Source: Elymus sibiricus (taxonomy: Eukaryota > Streptophyta > Magnoliopsida > Poales > Poaceae). Taken from it: a stretch of DNA of 64,000 nt. The translations under genes and the position numbers were made by a program. The stretch lies in assembly GCA_039707655.1 (NCBI GenBank), contig CM077670.1, positions 145,432,001-145,496,000 of the forward strand, written 5' to 3'. How positions within the stretch are numbered: position 1 is the first letter of the stretch; every line of letters starts with the position of its first letter. This document shows, piece by piece, positions 43,857 to 53,599 of this stretch. A model generated the notes under the pieces. That model saw only the letters and a list, made by a program, of their open reading frames with translations, had not been told where the DNA came from and did not search any database.

Positions 43857-43936
43857 GAGCAACTTCCCGGTCGGTCACCCATCCTGAAATTACTCCAAGC
43901 TGAGCACGCTTAACTTTGGAGTTCTGTCCGAATGGG
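43857..43936 (-). promoter_or_regulatory. 5S rRNA-like internal promoter region in Cassandra LTR (5' LTR)
   Basis: This is the same 5S-like block as at 43396-43474, with no base difference that I can find between the two. In this orientation it belongs to the 5' LTR, so it is the copy positioned to promote transcription of the element. Confidence 0.88.
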
Positions 43937-44005
43937 CTCCCGGAAAAGAAGGAATTCCTTATTGATATGAGTAGTCTATCATCCCTATTAAGCCAGTCTA
44001 TCACA

Positions 44006-44403
44006 CACAGCGACCCACTCACTTATCTCTTCAGCCCACTTCATCTCCTACCTCCAGGAAAAAATCGTGGTAGCTCTCTCTCTCGTGTTCTTACTCCCAA
44101 ACCTGAGATTTTGATCTCTTTGCTCGGAGCTCCGTTTCCAAAACTGTTTTGGGGGATTGCTACTTGGTATGTGACTCCTCCGTTGCTCCAATTAGTGTTT
44201 TCTTTAGTGGATTATATTTTGCAAAATTTGCTGCTATTGGTGCTACTAAAAATGAGCTTGCATGTTCAATTATTTGAGTTCCAAGTAGTTTGAATGCTTG
44301 ATATAGCCTCTAGACATTTGTATGAGTAATTGCTATCAATGTTGTGAAGTTTTGTTGACATTATTTTGTGGCCCAAAAATTTCAGAAATTTGTTGCCAGG
44401 AAA
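44006..44403 (+). other. Degraded LTR/leader of element H right of Cassandra
   Basis: Non-coding sequence continues element H after the Cassandra insertion. It contains pyrimidine-rich CTCTCTCTCTCG and leader-like sequence up to the ATG at 44404. I cannot find an intact LTR end or an aspartate-type PBS, so the LTR/leader junction is lost or unrecognisable. Confidence 0.45.
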
Positions 44404-45358
44404 ATGAACTTCTTTCAGAGAGGTTCTTCGAGCCGGAGTCCCAAGGGAGTCACCGGAGGTGGCCCGGACCTTCACCTTCCGCGTAGGACAGAGGTTCGGC
44501 CATGTGAATGGCCACACAACACCTTCATGAACGAAGCCGGGTTCCGCCAAGAATTTGCGAAATTTGTTGTGAATGCCGGGCTGGCCGACTTCCTCACAGA
44601 TGAGTGTGACCAATTCTACCTCCTTACAAATTCCTTTGTGCAAAACTGTTATTTCATGCATAGGCTCGATATTCCATGGTGCATTTTGATTTTATGCTGA
44701 ACATTATGAGATACCACTTGCTGAGTTTTGTGAGATATGTCTGATTCCCTCTGATGGGGAGTTGAGGGAACCTCGACCATCTGAGGAGTTCGAGGACTTC
44801 CTTCTCACTTTGATTGTGGGAGAATTTAGGGGCGTGTCAAAGGCCCAAGTTACTAGTTTACATTTTTCCGCTATGCACTACTTTGGTTTATTTGTAGGGA
44901 AATGTTTGACTGCCAGGGAGGAAGGTGGTACGCTCAATGCCCCTGACCTCGCCATTTTACGTCGTGCGCTTTACGGTGATAACACTTTTAATTTGGGAGC
45001 TATCATTGCACGCCGCTTGCACACTAACAGGACTAGGGGTAAAATTCATGGCGGTATTTGTGCTACTCGCCTTGCGAGACGCCTGCCTAAGATTTATTTA
45101 GACCGTCAGGCCATGATTGATCACCACTTTTTTGATGACCTTGAGCCTCCTCACCAAACTCGTTATAACTTGGTTTTTAGTGAGAGGACTCGAGAGGTTA
45201 TTTCTTTGCCTGCACCTTCTTTGTTTGACTTTCATGCCAGGCACGGATATGCTATGATGCCCAATGACATCATCGCTTACAAGAACGAGTTGGCCGCACA
45301 AGGCCCAGCCTGGGGACACTCGAGTGCCTCCGCCTCGCCACTTCCCTACCGGACCTGA
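44404..45358 (+). pseudogene. Athila-type first ORF (gag-like) of element H, frameshifted
   Basis: The frame starts MNFFQRGSSSRSPKGV at 44404, in the position and style of the gag-like ORF of grass Athila elements. It continues through NEAGFRQEFAKFVVNAGLADF and goes out of frame near 44660-44690. Another frame then gives EIPLAEFCEICLIPSDGE and GEFRGVSKAQVTSLHFSAMHYFGLFVGKC... to a stop at 45358. At least two indels and a stop lie in the 44630-44695 stretch. The second half is rich in basic and aromatic residues and has no zinc knuckle or enzyme motif. A gag-like role is inferred from location and lineage only. Confidence 0.6.
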
Positions 45359-47506
45359 TGGATTTTACGAATGGCAGTACACCAAGTTAGGCCAAAAGCC
45401 TAAGCTTGGGGGAGTACGTATTCTCACCAACATTACATTCATGCTCACACATTCATTCCAGTTGTCAGTGTTCATCCTCTTTCATTGTATGATCCATGTT
45501 AGTTTTTATTCTTTCGCTTTCTTCTTGTGTGTTTGAAAAACTTTGAAAATCCAAAAATATTTCTCGCTTCTTTTTGGTTTCTCTTTCCCGCAAGTTAGTT
45601 CGTAGTATTAAAAGAAAACCCAAAAAGATTTCTCGTTTCTTCTTTTCTTGTTTGTTGGGAGTTCTTCCGTGTAAATAGTTTTTCTCACTTCTCGCTTTTC
45701 TTCTTTAATTTGCTTTCTTCAAAAAAACTAAAAACTCCAAAAAAAAATTAGTGTGTTTCTCTGAATTTCTTTCTTTTTTGTTGAGTCGTTGTAGGGAGAA
45801 GACCACGATGAAATTGTTGAGTGGCTCTCATATTCTTTGTGGTTGATCTAACGAAGAGCCAATATTACCTTGTCTTCTCCCTTGAATAAATTGTTTGCAG
45901 ATTCCAGCTTAGTCCATGGCACTCTTGCACTATTATTATTTTCACATCATTCGGTCGTGCAAGTGAAAGGCAGTAATGAGGATGATTTGATGAAGTGATT
46001 GTGGCAAGGAAAAGTTGGTATGAACTCTTTTTGTTTGTTTTTGTAAATATGTTTAAGTCAGTATCCATGATTCAGCATATTATGAGTAAACATGTTTGTG
46101 ATGACAATTAGAGATTATAGTTGCTCATGCCATGCTTAAGTAGCTAGGAGTGGATAATGATTTATCTCGGATGTCAACATGCATTAAAATGGTTATGATG
46201 TAGTATGTTAGTATGTTATCCTCCTCTGAATGTTTCAAGTGGCTTGACTTGGCACATGCTCACACATGTAGTTGATTCAAAACTAATGCAGCCTTCACGA
46301 TATTTATGTTTAGGGTGTTTATATCCTACTCATGCTAGTATTCAATATTAATTATTCGCAATGCATGATTATGACCGTTTTCGCTCTCTAGCTGGTCGCT
46401 TCTCAATCTATTTGCTAGCCTTCGCCAGTACTAAGCGGGAATACTACTTGTGCATCCAAAATCCTTAAACCAATGTTGTTCCAAATGAGTCCACTATATC
46501 TACCTATATGCGGTATTACTCTGTCGTTCCAAGTAAATTTGCATGTGCCACCTCTAATCATTCAAATAAACATCTGTTTTGTGTGCCCGTACCGCTCATG
46601 GAGCGACAGGGGGCGGTCAGTATCTTCCATGCTAAGCGGATTATTCTCAAGATGAGTGTTCATTCACTTGTCATTGCACGTGAGAGGCTGGTAATTGGGA
46701 TACCCAGTCCTATAATCAAAGTAAAGAAAAAATATAATTAAACAAACTCCCCCAGAATTCGTTTGGAGGGCACCCGTGAATTCGGCTAGCGATGGCTTGT
46801 GTTTGTATGGTGGAGGGGGGCTAAACTTTACCTTTCCGCTTGGGAACCGCCGATAATGTGTTTAGCATGGAAGATATTGAAAATCCTCGGTCGTGACGTT
46901 GACAGGAAAAGTACACCTCTCAAAATTGTTTTCATCTCTACTTTAAGCTTCGAGCTCTAGCACCTATGCAAATCTCTTCTTCCCTTTGCGAAGGGCCTAT
47001 CTATTTACTTTTATGTTATTTTACTTTTATTGTTGAGTCATCACCTTCTCATTTTAAGCACCCATCCTGAGAGTACTATTGTCATTCTTATGCATTGAGC
47101 ATAGTTAATGTTGGGTATACCATGACTGGATCTCTTCTAACATGAATTACAATGTTTAGTCGCTGCTTTAACTTTGGAGGTGCTATGCATTTATGTTTTG
47201 CGGTCTCAGAAAGGGCTAGCAACATACCATGTTATCATATTATATCATGATTGTTTTGACAAATTGTTGGCATTGGAGATATCTTATTATTGCTCGCTAG
47301 TTGATTATGCCATTGATATGAGTAAATGTAAATTCTAAGTGTAATCATTTGCATGGTTAGTTCACGATCTTTGCTAAAAACTTGGGTGCTATTTAAGCTT
47401 ATATACGGATACAAGAACAAAATAGTTTGTAAAAGTTTTTCTTTATCACTTTCAGTTTATCAACTGAATTGCTTGAGGACCAGCAATGAGTTAAGCTTGG
47501 GGGAGT
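45359..47506 (+). other. Non-coding internal region of element H
   Basis: AT-rich sequence without a supported gene. AAGCTTGGGGGAG occurs after the ORF (45410) and again directly before the 3' LTR (47495-47505), the latter serving as polypurine tract. The block 46320-47040 is related to 26880-27590 in element B, showing that H and B belong to related families. Confidence 0.6.
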
Positions 47507-47922
47507 TGATACGTCTCCGTCGTATCTACTTTTCCATACACTTTTGATCTTGTTTTGGACTCTAATTTGCATGATTTGAATCAAACTAACCCGGACCGAC
47601 GCAGTTTTCAGCAGAACTACCAGGGTGTTGTTTTTGTACAGAAATAAAAGTTCTTGAAATTGGACGAAACATTCTGGAGAGTTTTTATGGAATATATAAA
47701 AAATACTAGCGCAAAAATCTACCAAAGAGGGGCCACCTGTTGCCCACAAGGCAACAGGGCGGGGCCACCCCCCTGGGCGCACCCTTTTACCTTGTGGGGC
47801 CCACAGGCGGCCGTCTGACCTAATTCCAAGGCTATAAATTCCATTTCCCTGAGAAAAAAAGTAAGAGAAGAAGTTTCATCGCATTTTACGATATGGAGCC
47901 TCCGCCACCTCATGTTCTTCAT
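47507..47922 (+). repeat. 3' LTR of element H, first 416 bp
   Basis: It starts TGATACGTCTCCGTCGTATC after the purine tract and is cut at 47922 by the long-LTR element I. The start is shared with element B's LTR, but the rest differs. It contains the ACAAGGCAACAGGGCG block also seen at 43240. Confidence 0.8.
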
Positions 47923-48480
47923 TGTAACACCCCGATTTTTGGCCATTTCTTTCTCTTCTGGTTTTATTTGGTTTTTGCTCTCGTTTTCTTTCTGAAGCAG
48001 TTCTATGGACTTGAAACCTGGGAGATCCTCATCTCTTCTCCTCCCAAGTGGTATTTCATCCTTGTATCTTTCCCAATATCATGGCCTCTCTATTCTAGCC
48101 CAACTCCAAAATTCTTTTCTTAGGGATTATTCCTTTTCTTATTAACGGAATAACCCTATTTGACCTGGGTTGTGAAGCAGCCTATATTTCTGTCATTCCA
48201 AAAATTCCCAAATAATTCTCATAAATTCTTGGGATCATATATTCCCCAAATATGTCCAAACTCTTCCATGCCTAGTTCAAAAATAATCCAGGAATATTCC
48301 TTTTCCATTCTGTTCAGTTTGGCACTTTTATGAAGGAAGTGCTATTTATATTTTCCTGGTAGCTCTCAAACTTTTTGAGCACTCTCTCCTATCCACATAA
48401 TTCGCACATGACAAAATTCAGCTCCATTTGCCTAGTGAATCTTCCTCAGCAAATTCCCAAAGTTTCTGTCCATAAGGAAG

Positions 48481-49000
48481 CTTTGTGAAGGAAGTACTGG
48501 CTAGGAGTATCCAACTGGGTTGAAATTTTGCCAGGCCCTTCATATGCTCAAATAATTCCCCTCCACCAAATTTTAGCTCCATCCAACCATCTATGTGAGC
48601 ACACCTTCCAATCTTTAGTTCTGGTCAAATTTTTAGTGTAGGAAGCAACTACATTTTATATTGCTTCAAAAATTCTGAAATTAATCCAGGGCCTAAAGAT
48701 CCATATATCCTTTGTGCATGCCAAATTTCACATTAGTTTGCCTAGCCATTTGCTCTACAAAATTCTCCCAAGAATCTGTGCAGAGAGGACCTTTGTGAAG
48801 GAAGTACCATCTAGGTATTTCCAAATGGCATGAAATTTTGCCAGTATCTGCATGGTCCAAAATCAATATTCTATACTCATTTTCAGCTAAATCCCACACT
48901 CCATGTGAGTGCATCTTCCTGATCTAGTTTCTGTGATGTTTTGGCAGTTGCAAAGCATCTATCTTCAAATCCTATGCAAACCATCTCAAAACTCACAGGA
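48481..49000. repeat. Diverged ~310-bp direct repeat in LTR of element I
   Basis: CTTTGTGAAGGAAGTA followed further on by TGAAATTTTGCCAG occurs at 48481 and again at 48791, with related sequence around both. The spacing is 310 bp. It lies upstream of the TATA box, in the presumed U3. Confidence 0.6.
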
Positions 49001-49672
49001 CTGTAGTCCTTCCTATCCTAAACCCTTGAGACATCCCCTCTGGTCCAATGGTCAAGTAACTTGACCACAACATCTAACCCAAGTTGACTACAGTAACAAT
49101 TCGCTGATGCATCCCATCTGACCACAGTCATTTTGAACGATCCATCTCATCAGGGAGGCTGTAGGAGGGGTGGACAACACTGTGGACATTGTATACCTGG
49201 CCTATGTGCCCACTCCGTGGCCATGCACGCGGTGACCGCACTGTGGGCACGCTGTCACGCGTGCTCTGTGCGCAGCGAGCGCGCTCTGGGTGTCGCCGAG
49301 CTGCGGGCGTCTTCTTCTTGGCCGCGTCCGCGCGTCCGAGGGCGCCGCACGCCCTCTCCGGCGTCCACCTGCCCGGCTGGCCCCCTCGCCCCCTCCTGCT
49401 TTCCCTCTCCTCACGCCACGGCAGCTCTGTCGTCGCCACGCACGCGCGCACAGTGCGCTAGTGGCCGACCGCGCGTGCTCTGCCATCCCGCGCGTGCTCT
49501 GCCATCCCGCACGTGCTCTGCCATCCCGCGTACGCTTTCTGCCATCCCGCGTCGCTGGCCCGCCGCTCAGTCCCTCTTCCATCGCCGCAAAGCTCGCTAG
49601 CATGCCCGGAACCCTCGTTGGAGCTCGCCCATCTGCTCACGGCGGCATCTGGACTGGAATCTCTCCCCCGCC

Positions 49673-49679
49673 TATATAA
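49673..49679 (+). promoter_or_regulatory. Probable TATA box in LTR of element I
   Basis: TATATAA in the context CCCGCCTATATAAGCCG marks the likely promoter of the element, with a GC-rich leader following. Function is inferred. Confidence 0.6.
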
Positions 49680-52140
49680 GCCGTCCCCGGCCGCGGCTCG
49701 GTTCACCACTCCACCTCCTCCTCACCAAATCGGCCACCAGAGCCCTCCATTCGAGTCGGAGCCCTCTTCTTCCTCCTCTCCAGCCAAAGCTCTGCCGCTC
49801 GGCCATCTCTTCCTCGAGCTCACCCCAAGCCACCCCAGCCCCAGCTGAGTCCATCATCGGGCTCCCCTCACTCCCCTAGTCCTCCCCAGCCTCTCCCCCG
49901 AGTCAATCGTCGCCGCAAATGATGACCTCGCCGGCGCCCGAAGTCGGTTGCTGCCGGAGAGCTTGTTTCCGACGTCGTCCAGCCACCATTCCTTGAGCCA
50001 CGGGTACTGGCGTGCTCGCAGCAAAGTGCCCGATCCATCCCCTCCATCTCCCTGCCCCGGCGCAACCTCCTCGCCGCCGTACGACGCCGGTAAGCGCCGC
50101 CGCTCTCTGTCTCCCCTCCCTCCCTTTAAATCTGATGAGGTGACCCCACCCGTCAGCCTCACCCCGCCCCGCCGAAGTGTTTTAAGTGGAGGCGTAAACC
50201 CCACTTTACGCTTTCGACGTCAGCCCCTCTGGAATTTCCAGAAAATCAGTTTAATCTATTTTAAATTCAGATTTGACCAAACTTTGACCATGAATAACTC
50301 CTAAACTACAAGTCCAAATGAACTGATTCTTTTTGCATTATTTTTCTTTTGAGCTCCTCTATTTTCTTGTAGAGTTTGGTATTTTTATCTTCTGTCTAGA
50401 ATTTCTGGACAGAAGTATTTGCATTATGTGGTATTTATAAATTCTTGCAAAAATATTTTTAGAGTGTTTGTGGTGTGTTGGTGAAGACCAGGAGCTCTTC
50501 CCCTCTCTTGGGGAGCAAGGCAAGCCACACCCTCCATTTGCATGATTGCAATGCAATGCATGGTTATTCTGAATTAAATTTGCTTAATAGTGCATTATTT
50601 AGAAATGATTTATTCATGGCATTATGATTGGATATATGTGAGTTTGCTACTGCCATGATGATGCTTGGATCTCTAGGACTTATATTTTGTAAAATGAGGA
50701 TGGCATGTTACTTCGGGGTTACTAGTAGTAGTAGTCATACTTTATTCATGGTCATATTGAATTTTATGCACTCGAAGTTCATACTAATGATATAGATACT
50801 TTATGCTTTGGATTTTGGATGGATATTGTAATGATTTATAGCACAGGTTGATACGTAACATTGGACTAACAAGTTCTATCACAAACTTATCTTGGGGACA
50901 AATTCTGTCATTTCATTGGTTAGGTGCCACCGAATCAATCTCACCAGTGCAACCACACTTGCCTAGATGGGAAGGCCCTAATTCGGTCTATTGTCATGCC
51001 TCTCGCCGGTGCCTCCAACTAGGGAAGGTTATGTGCTTGCGCTGCCCTGGCCCAGTAGGCGGTCATAACCTTGTGTGCCCAAGTTGTGTTGTACACGGGT
51101 GTCCCCGTTTGGGACAAGATTGTTTATGTTTGGCCACGACGGTGGCAGCCACAGAGGTGGCGGATGTCACGAGATGACATCGGGGCCACCCAGGACATAG
51201 CCCAAATGGGAGTTTGTCGGGAGTGGCCGGGAGAGTGTCATGCAATAGATTGGTTTTGTCGGAACGTCGTTGGTCCACCCGAATGGGAGCACGAGGCCAT
51301 GAGTTCCGTAGTGTGGGTACAGTGTGCTAACCTCTGTAGAGTGTACAAACTATCGATAGCCGCGTCCTCGGTCACGGACACAGTTCGTTGTAGGTCACAC
51401 CGTTCGATCAACACTCACAATGACAGAATGACTTATATTATGATTTATAGTCGTTTGTGAGCAAGTAACAGCTTGACAGGATGCCGATGATGATGTTGGG
51501 ATGATCTTGAGGGTGGTCATTCAGTGCGTGATGTGATCACGCGGTGATCACGAGGATGTATTGATCACAACGTGATCGAGATGATATGGTGCTCGGTCGG
51601 ATAGCCAAGAGTGAGATGGTCCATGTGACCCTAGATGTTGGTGCATAAGTGATTCTAATCTTATTTTTTTATCCTGAGTAACTTCTGTTTCTGCCTCATT
51701 GTAATTAGTAATAAGTTAACTTGTTAATGCTATGTTGCTGTTTTGCCTTGATACTTTTGGTTGTTGTGAGCTTGCGAGTACATTCATAGTACTCACCTGG
51801 CGTGTCATGCCAGATTGTAGGTAATGCTGTGCTTGATTGCTTGTCGAGGATTTCCGTTCGTGCAAGCTAGATCGTGTCCCAGTCAGAGTCCCTGCGGAGT
51901 GGAGTTCACCACCATCGCCATCGTTCCGCTGCTACCAATTGTTCCGCTGCTAGCATAGACTACCTTAGCAGGCGTAGTGTCGTCGTGTCGTTGTACCCTT
52001 TGTAACAGCAAACCTTTGTAACCTTATCATCTGTAATAAAGCTGATTTGTTCTATGCCAAGCAGTGCCGTATTCCAGAAGACATTTCTGGGCTGGAATAC
52101 GGGGCGCTCCGGTCCCTCTGAGCCGGGGTGCCACAACTGT

Positions 52141-52152
52141 TGGTATCAGAGC
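52141..52152 (+). other. Primer binding site of element I
   Basis: TGGTATCAGAGC, complementary to the 3' end of initiator methionine tRNA, follows the LTR end by five bases. Confidence 0.9.
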
Positions 52153-52304
52153 AGGTCTGGCTGTAGGATGCCCTAGTCAACGCGAGCGTTAGAAACCGGT
52201 AGTGTAGAGTCCTGATTGTTTGTTGCATTTGATTGCTGCCCTTGGTTGTTGCACATCATGCATATAGATTCTGTCTTTTCTGACCATCTATTCCATGAGT
52301 GTAG

Positions 52305-52895
52305 ATGGCCGCCATTCCTATTGAGTTCAACGTAGCCCCTGCACCGTTCAGCTTCGCAGCCCTACTTCATGAGGTGTGGCATAGCCTCTATCCCAATGGA
52401 GAGATGCCGCGGTACCAAGTGTTTGAGGTTCAGCTTGGAGGCAGATTACTGGAATATTTTGCCCATGTTTTTCTGGAAGCCAAGTTCCCTATTGGAAGAT
52501 GTTCCTATAGATTCCATGGCGGATATGGTGCCACTCCAGATCGCGCAGTTCAACTCGCAGCCCTGGCAAGAATCACAGGTCTTCATCATCAAGAGTTGGT
52601 GATGCAGGAAAACCGTGCTTACTCCTACTACCCTACCATAGCTGAGAACCCCAGGCGAGTCAGGTACCCATCTACTCGCCCTAATGATGATGTGGCCATC
52701 CACGCCATGTCCCGTTTCATGACGGCTGAGTATATGCTGATTGTTAAGCTAGTCCGAGATGCGACCCGGGCCAGGACATTACTCGGTGCTGCAATGGCTC
52801 CACACCCATTGCCTTCTTCCTCGACTCCTACACCTACAACATCAACGGCTCCACCCACTCCTCCACCAGCCGCTTCGTCAGCTACCCAGCTTTAG
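52305..52895 (+). CDS. Uncharacterised 196-residue leader ORF of element I
   Basis: This intact frame starts MAAIPIEFNVAPAPFSFAAL at 52305, about 150 bases inside the PBS, and stops at 52893-52895. The first two thirds look folded, with mixed hydrophobic and charged residues and motifs such as GEMPRYQVFEVQLGGRLLEY. The last 30 or so residues are a Ser/Thr/Pro/Ala tail. No zinc knuckle or enzyme motif is seen. It occupies the same place as the broken leader ORF of element E. Its function is unknown; a role in RNA packaging or regulation would be a guess. It is open throughout, unlike most frames in this window. Confidence 0.6.
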   Translation: MAAIPIEFNVAPAPFSFAALLHEVWHSLYPNGEMPRYQVFEVQLGGRLLEYFAHVFLEAKFPIGRCSYRFHGGYGATPDRAVQLAALARITGLHHQELVMQENRAYSYYPTIAENPRRVRYPSTRPNDDVAIHAMSRFMTAEYMLIVKLVRDATRARTLLGAAMAPHPLPSSSTPTPTTSTAPPTPPPAASSATQL

Positions 52896-53484
52896 TTTGT
52901 TCGTAGTGCATTAGTATCCGAATAGCGCATGTTGCATCAGTTGTAGTAGCATGCATGCAGTGATGGGTGCTAAGTAGTAATGAATGCAGTATCGCTGGTG
53001 GATGCTTGTGTGCTTGTTATGTGCCGTTGTTCGATTGAATTGTTTTCTTTGTCGTTTCTTTTGGGCCTTTGGTGTTACCTTATTCTTCCCCTTATGAAAG
53101 TTGCTCATCAACCACCATCGGACCTGAAGACATAATGAGGATCGTAATTATTGAAAGCTCAGCTAAACAGTATGGAAACCTCAGTTGACTGCAATATATT
53201 GGGAATATAAATGATAGCCTGGATTTATTATAAACATCAAGTTTACATCAGTTGTGCAACCTTTACAACAGCAATGATCAAACCAGTAGGAAGACAAGTC
53301 AGGTGCAAGGTTAACAATCTGTTTCCCAGCAAAGGTATGGATATATATAAAGTTTTATTTCAGCCATAGGTGGAATTTGAAATATGTTGTAATATGAAAG
53401 AAAGACAGAAGGGGCTAAGAGTTCAACTTTTAGCTAGAAAGACAGTCAGACAATTCTTTTCATACACGTAACCAACATCAACAA
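52896..53484 (+). other. Unassigned region after leader ORF of element I
   Basis: AT-rich and without recognisable coding or terminal repeats. It may be further leader of element I up to about 53100, then unrelated DNA. I cannot place the exact end of element I. Confidence 0.4.
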
Positions 53485-53556
53485 TGTTATGGGTATGTTG
53501 TGGGATCGAGGAGATAGGTCTAGAGGGGGTGTTATGGGTATGTTATGGGTATGTTG
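53485..53556. repeat. Junction with TGTTATGGGTA repeats around a 30-odd-bp Copia LTR end
   Basis: TGTTATGGGTA occurs at 53485, 53530 and 53541. Between the first and second copy lies GATCGAGGAGATAGGTCTAG plus AGGGGG, which matches the inverted end of the SIRE-type Copia LTR seen at 600-628. Short template repeats around a fragment of another element suggest a break repaired with filler DNA. Confidence 0.7.
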
Positions 53557-53599
53557 TCAGGAGGAGCCGGCGCCATTTTTTTTCTTTTCTCTTCTATAT

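Larger units (their letters stand above)
43280..44005 (-). mobile_element. Cassandra TRIM retrotransposon (726 bp, 5S rRNA-like LTRs)
   Basis: Two LTRs of 264 and 266 bp (43280-43543, 43740-44005) flank only 196 bp. The minus strand gives the order LTR, PBS (TGGTATCAGAACC, 43736-43724), short non-coding interior, purine tract AGTGGGGGTG (about 43555-43546), LTR. Flanks are CATAG (43275-43279) and CACAG (44006-44010), a duplication with one mismatch. Each LTR contains a stretch closely matching 5S rRNA on the minus strand, which defines Cassandra. It encodes no protein and must use enzymes from other elements. RNA polymerase III promotion through the 5S-like boxes is known for the family but not shown here. 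Confidence 0.93.
47923..52135 (+). repeat. 5' LTR of element I (4213 bp)
   Basis: It begins TGTAACACCCC and ends GGGGTGCCACA, a short imperfect inverted pair, five bases before the PBS. Only one copy is in the window, so the boundaries rest on termini and PBS. It contains two roughly 310-bp related units (from 48481 and 48791), a GC-rich block (49200-50180) giving spurious frames, and a TATA box at 49673. Confidence 0.8.
47923..53484 (+). mobile_element. Long-LTR retrotransposon I, 5' part
   Basis: This plus-strand element has a 4.2 kb 5' LTR (47923-52135), a methionine-type PBS (52141-52152) and a 196-residue ORF, then becomes unrecognisable before the repair-type junction at about 53485. 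No gag, pol or 3' LTR is seen. LTR size, PBS and the leader ORF resemble the Tekay-like element E, so a Tekay relative is a reasonable guess. A LARD (large non-coding element) is the alternative. The right boundary is approximate. The left flank is TTCAT (47918-47922); its partner is not in the window. Confidence 0.7.

Noticed and set aside
45536..46300. Host gene fragment in the AT-rich region after element H's ORF
   Set aside because: No coding frame, splice pattern or recognisable motif; adjacent blocks match element B's internal sequence, so it is retroelement DNA.
49133..50304. Long frames in the GC-rich part of element I's LTR
   Set aside because: Composition artefacts around the promoter and leader; no domain and open on both strands.
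47923..52135. Naming element I as the barley/wheat LARD Sukkula
   Set aside because: The LTR size would fit, but I cannot confirm the sequence without a search, and the leader ORF and PBS also fit a Tekay relative.
53485..53556. Candidate CRISPR-like or satellite array
   Set aside because: Only three 11-bp copies with no regular spacers; the repair-scar reading fits better, and CRISPR arrays are not expected in a plant genome.
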